NCBI GenBank assembly: GCA_938030835.1 | Contig: CALHID010000044.1 | Location: forward strand, 1 to 5,145 | Reading direction: 5' to 3' | Source of the DNA: an uncultured Actinomyces sp. | GTDB lineage: Bacteria; Actinomycetota; Actinomycetes; Actinomycetales; Actinomycetaceae | DNA: 5,145 nucleotides | In this document: positions 4,649 to 5,145 of the stretch, piece by piece | Position numbering within the stretch: position 1 is the stretch's first letter | How the letters are laid out: the number at the start of each line of letters is the position of its first letter | Program-made: the position numbers and the translations under genes | Notes under the pieces: generated by a model | What the model was told of the DNA's origin: nothing | Seen by the model: the letters and a program-made list of their open reading frames with translations, nothing else | Database searches by the model: none

Positions 4649-5145
4649 TTAGGCGTGCTTACGAATGTAGTCTGCGAACGCCTCGATAGCTGACTTCACG
4701 AATCCCTGAGTCGTCGCATCAATGAAGCGACCATCTTCGCCGATGTCCTCATGCGAGATCTTCATGTAGACCTCGGGCTGTGTCATCAGCAAGGGGTTGA
4801 AGAACTCAAGAGTCTGACGGGTTGCAATCTGCCCAATAGCAGCACCGACCGATCCCATGGACGCGCCCACGACGTAAACAGGCTTACCACCGATAGGGTT
4901 GGATCCCCACGGACGACCAAACCAGTCGATAGCATTCTTCAGGCCACCAGGAATCGAGCGGTCATACTCGGGAGTTGCAATCAGAACAGCATCCGCATCT
5001 TCAAGGATCTTCTTAGTAGTCGGTAATGTCTCGTAAGACCCCTTTAATCCTGCAGGGAAGTGGGCAAGTTCTTCTCCATTCAATGTGTAGATAACTCCCT
5101 TTTCATCGGTTTTGTAGACTTGATTTTCACTATCAACATGGAAGC
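4649..5145 (-). CDS. NAD(P)H-dependent FMN reductase family flavoprotein, 5' end missing
   Basis: 164 C-terminal residues are visible, and the frame stays open to the right edge, where it reads FHVDSENQVYKTDEKG before the TTG codon at 5083. That TTG is an internal leucine, not the start. The core motif ADAVLIATPEYDRSIPGGLK, followed by NAIDWFGRP, is the flavodoxin-like FMN-binding signature of this family, which includes quinone, azo-dye and chromate reductases. GKPVYVVGASMGSVGAAIGQ follows, matching the conserved 'KP....GAS.G..G' strand and loop, and then the usual tail with LLMTQPEVYMK. The family binds FMN and takes electrons from NAD(P)H in the cytoplasm; the physiological acceptor cannot be told from sequence. 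The first part, with the expected GS.R..S.N phosphate-binding loop, is outside the window. The gene ends at TAA 4649-4651 and has its own terminator, so it is the last gene of its unit. Confidence 0.87.
   Translation of the reverse strand, partial: FHVDSENQVYKTDEKGVIYTLNGEELAHFPAGLKGSYETLPTTKKILEDADAVLIATPEYDRSIPGGLKNAIDWFGRPWGSNPIGGKPVYVVGASMGSVGAAIGQIATRQTLEFFNPLLMTQPEVYMKISHEDIGEDGRFIDATTQGFVKSAIEAFADYIRKHA

Noticed and set aside
5081..5083. TTG as the start of the FMN reductase-like gene
   Set aside because: The same frame stays open for 20 more codons to the window edge, and the N-terminal part of the fold is still missing at this point.

Overview
The window reads as a moderately GC-rich Actinomycetota chromosome, most plausibly a member of the Actinomycetaceae (Actinomyces/Schaalia-like). 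That placement is inferred from three protein families I recognise as typical of actinobacteria (a DUF4921 GalT-like protein, an SCP_3 sterol-carrier-family protein and a DUF4235 membrane protein). Two genes also appear to be leaderless, each with a TAGACT -10 box exactly 6 nt before the start codon, which is common in this phylum. I could not confirm a species.

Layout. Positions 1-403 (+) are the 3' end of a DUF4921/GalT-like gene cut by the left edge. Positions 404-742 hold no gene but are dense in structure: a weak terminator after the first gene, a row of four hairpins (443-566), a 16-bp perfect palindrome (649-664) and a strong minus-strand terminator (697-734). That terminator belongs to a tRNA-Ser(CGA) gene (743-829, -), whose promoter (840-868) lies back to back with the leaderless promoter of the SCP_3 gene (908-1285, +). 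The SCP_3 gene meets the DUF4235 gene (1287-1580, -) tail to tail with a single base between them. Divergent from DUF4235, a leaderless gene (1685-2710, +) encodes a lipoprotein resembling the ThiB-type thiamine-binding proteins of ABC transporters. It overlaps by 20 bp, tail to tail, a large membrane protein with an LssY C-terminal domain (2691-4166, -).

Positions 4167-4648 hold no gene. They contain a probable LssY promoter, several inverted repeats, an AT-rich patch and the terminator of an NAD(P)H-dependent FMN reductase-like gene (4649-5145, -), whose 5' end lies beyond the right edge.

The genes do not form an obvious pathway. Each complete protein-coding gene in the window appears to be its own transcription unit, and adjacent genes alternate in direction. 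The ThiB-like lipoprotein has no permease or ATPase beside it, so any transporter partners must be elsewhere. I found no CRISPR array, insertion sequence, prophage or toxin-antitoxin pair, and nothing that clearly amounts to a new system. The items most worth testing are the hairpin row at 443-590, the ThiB-like orphan, the LssY-domain protein with its acidic linker, and the 3' overlap in which each gene's end carries a hairpin positioned to stop the opposing gene.
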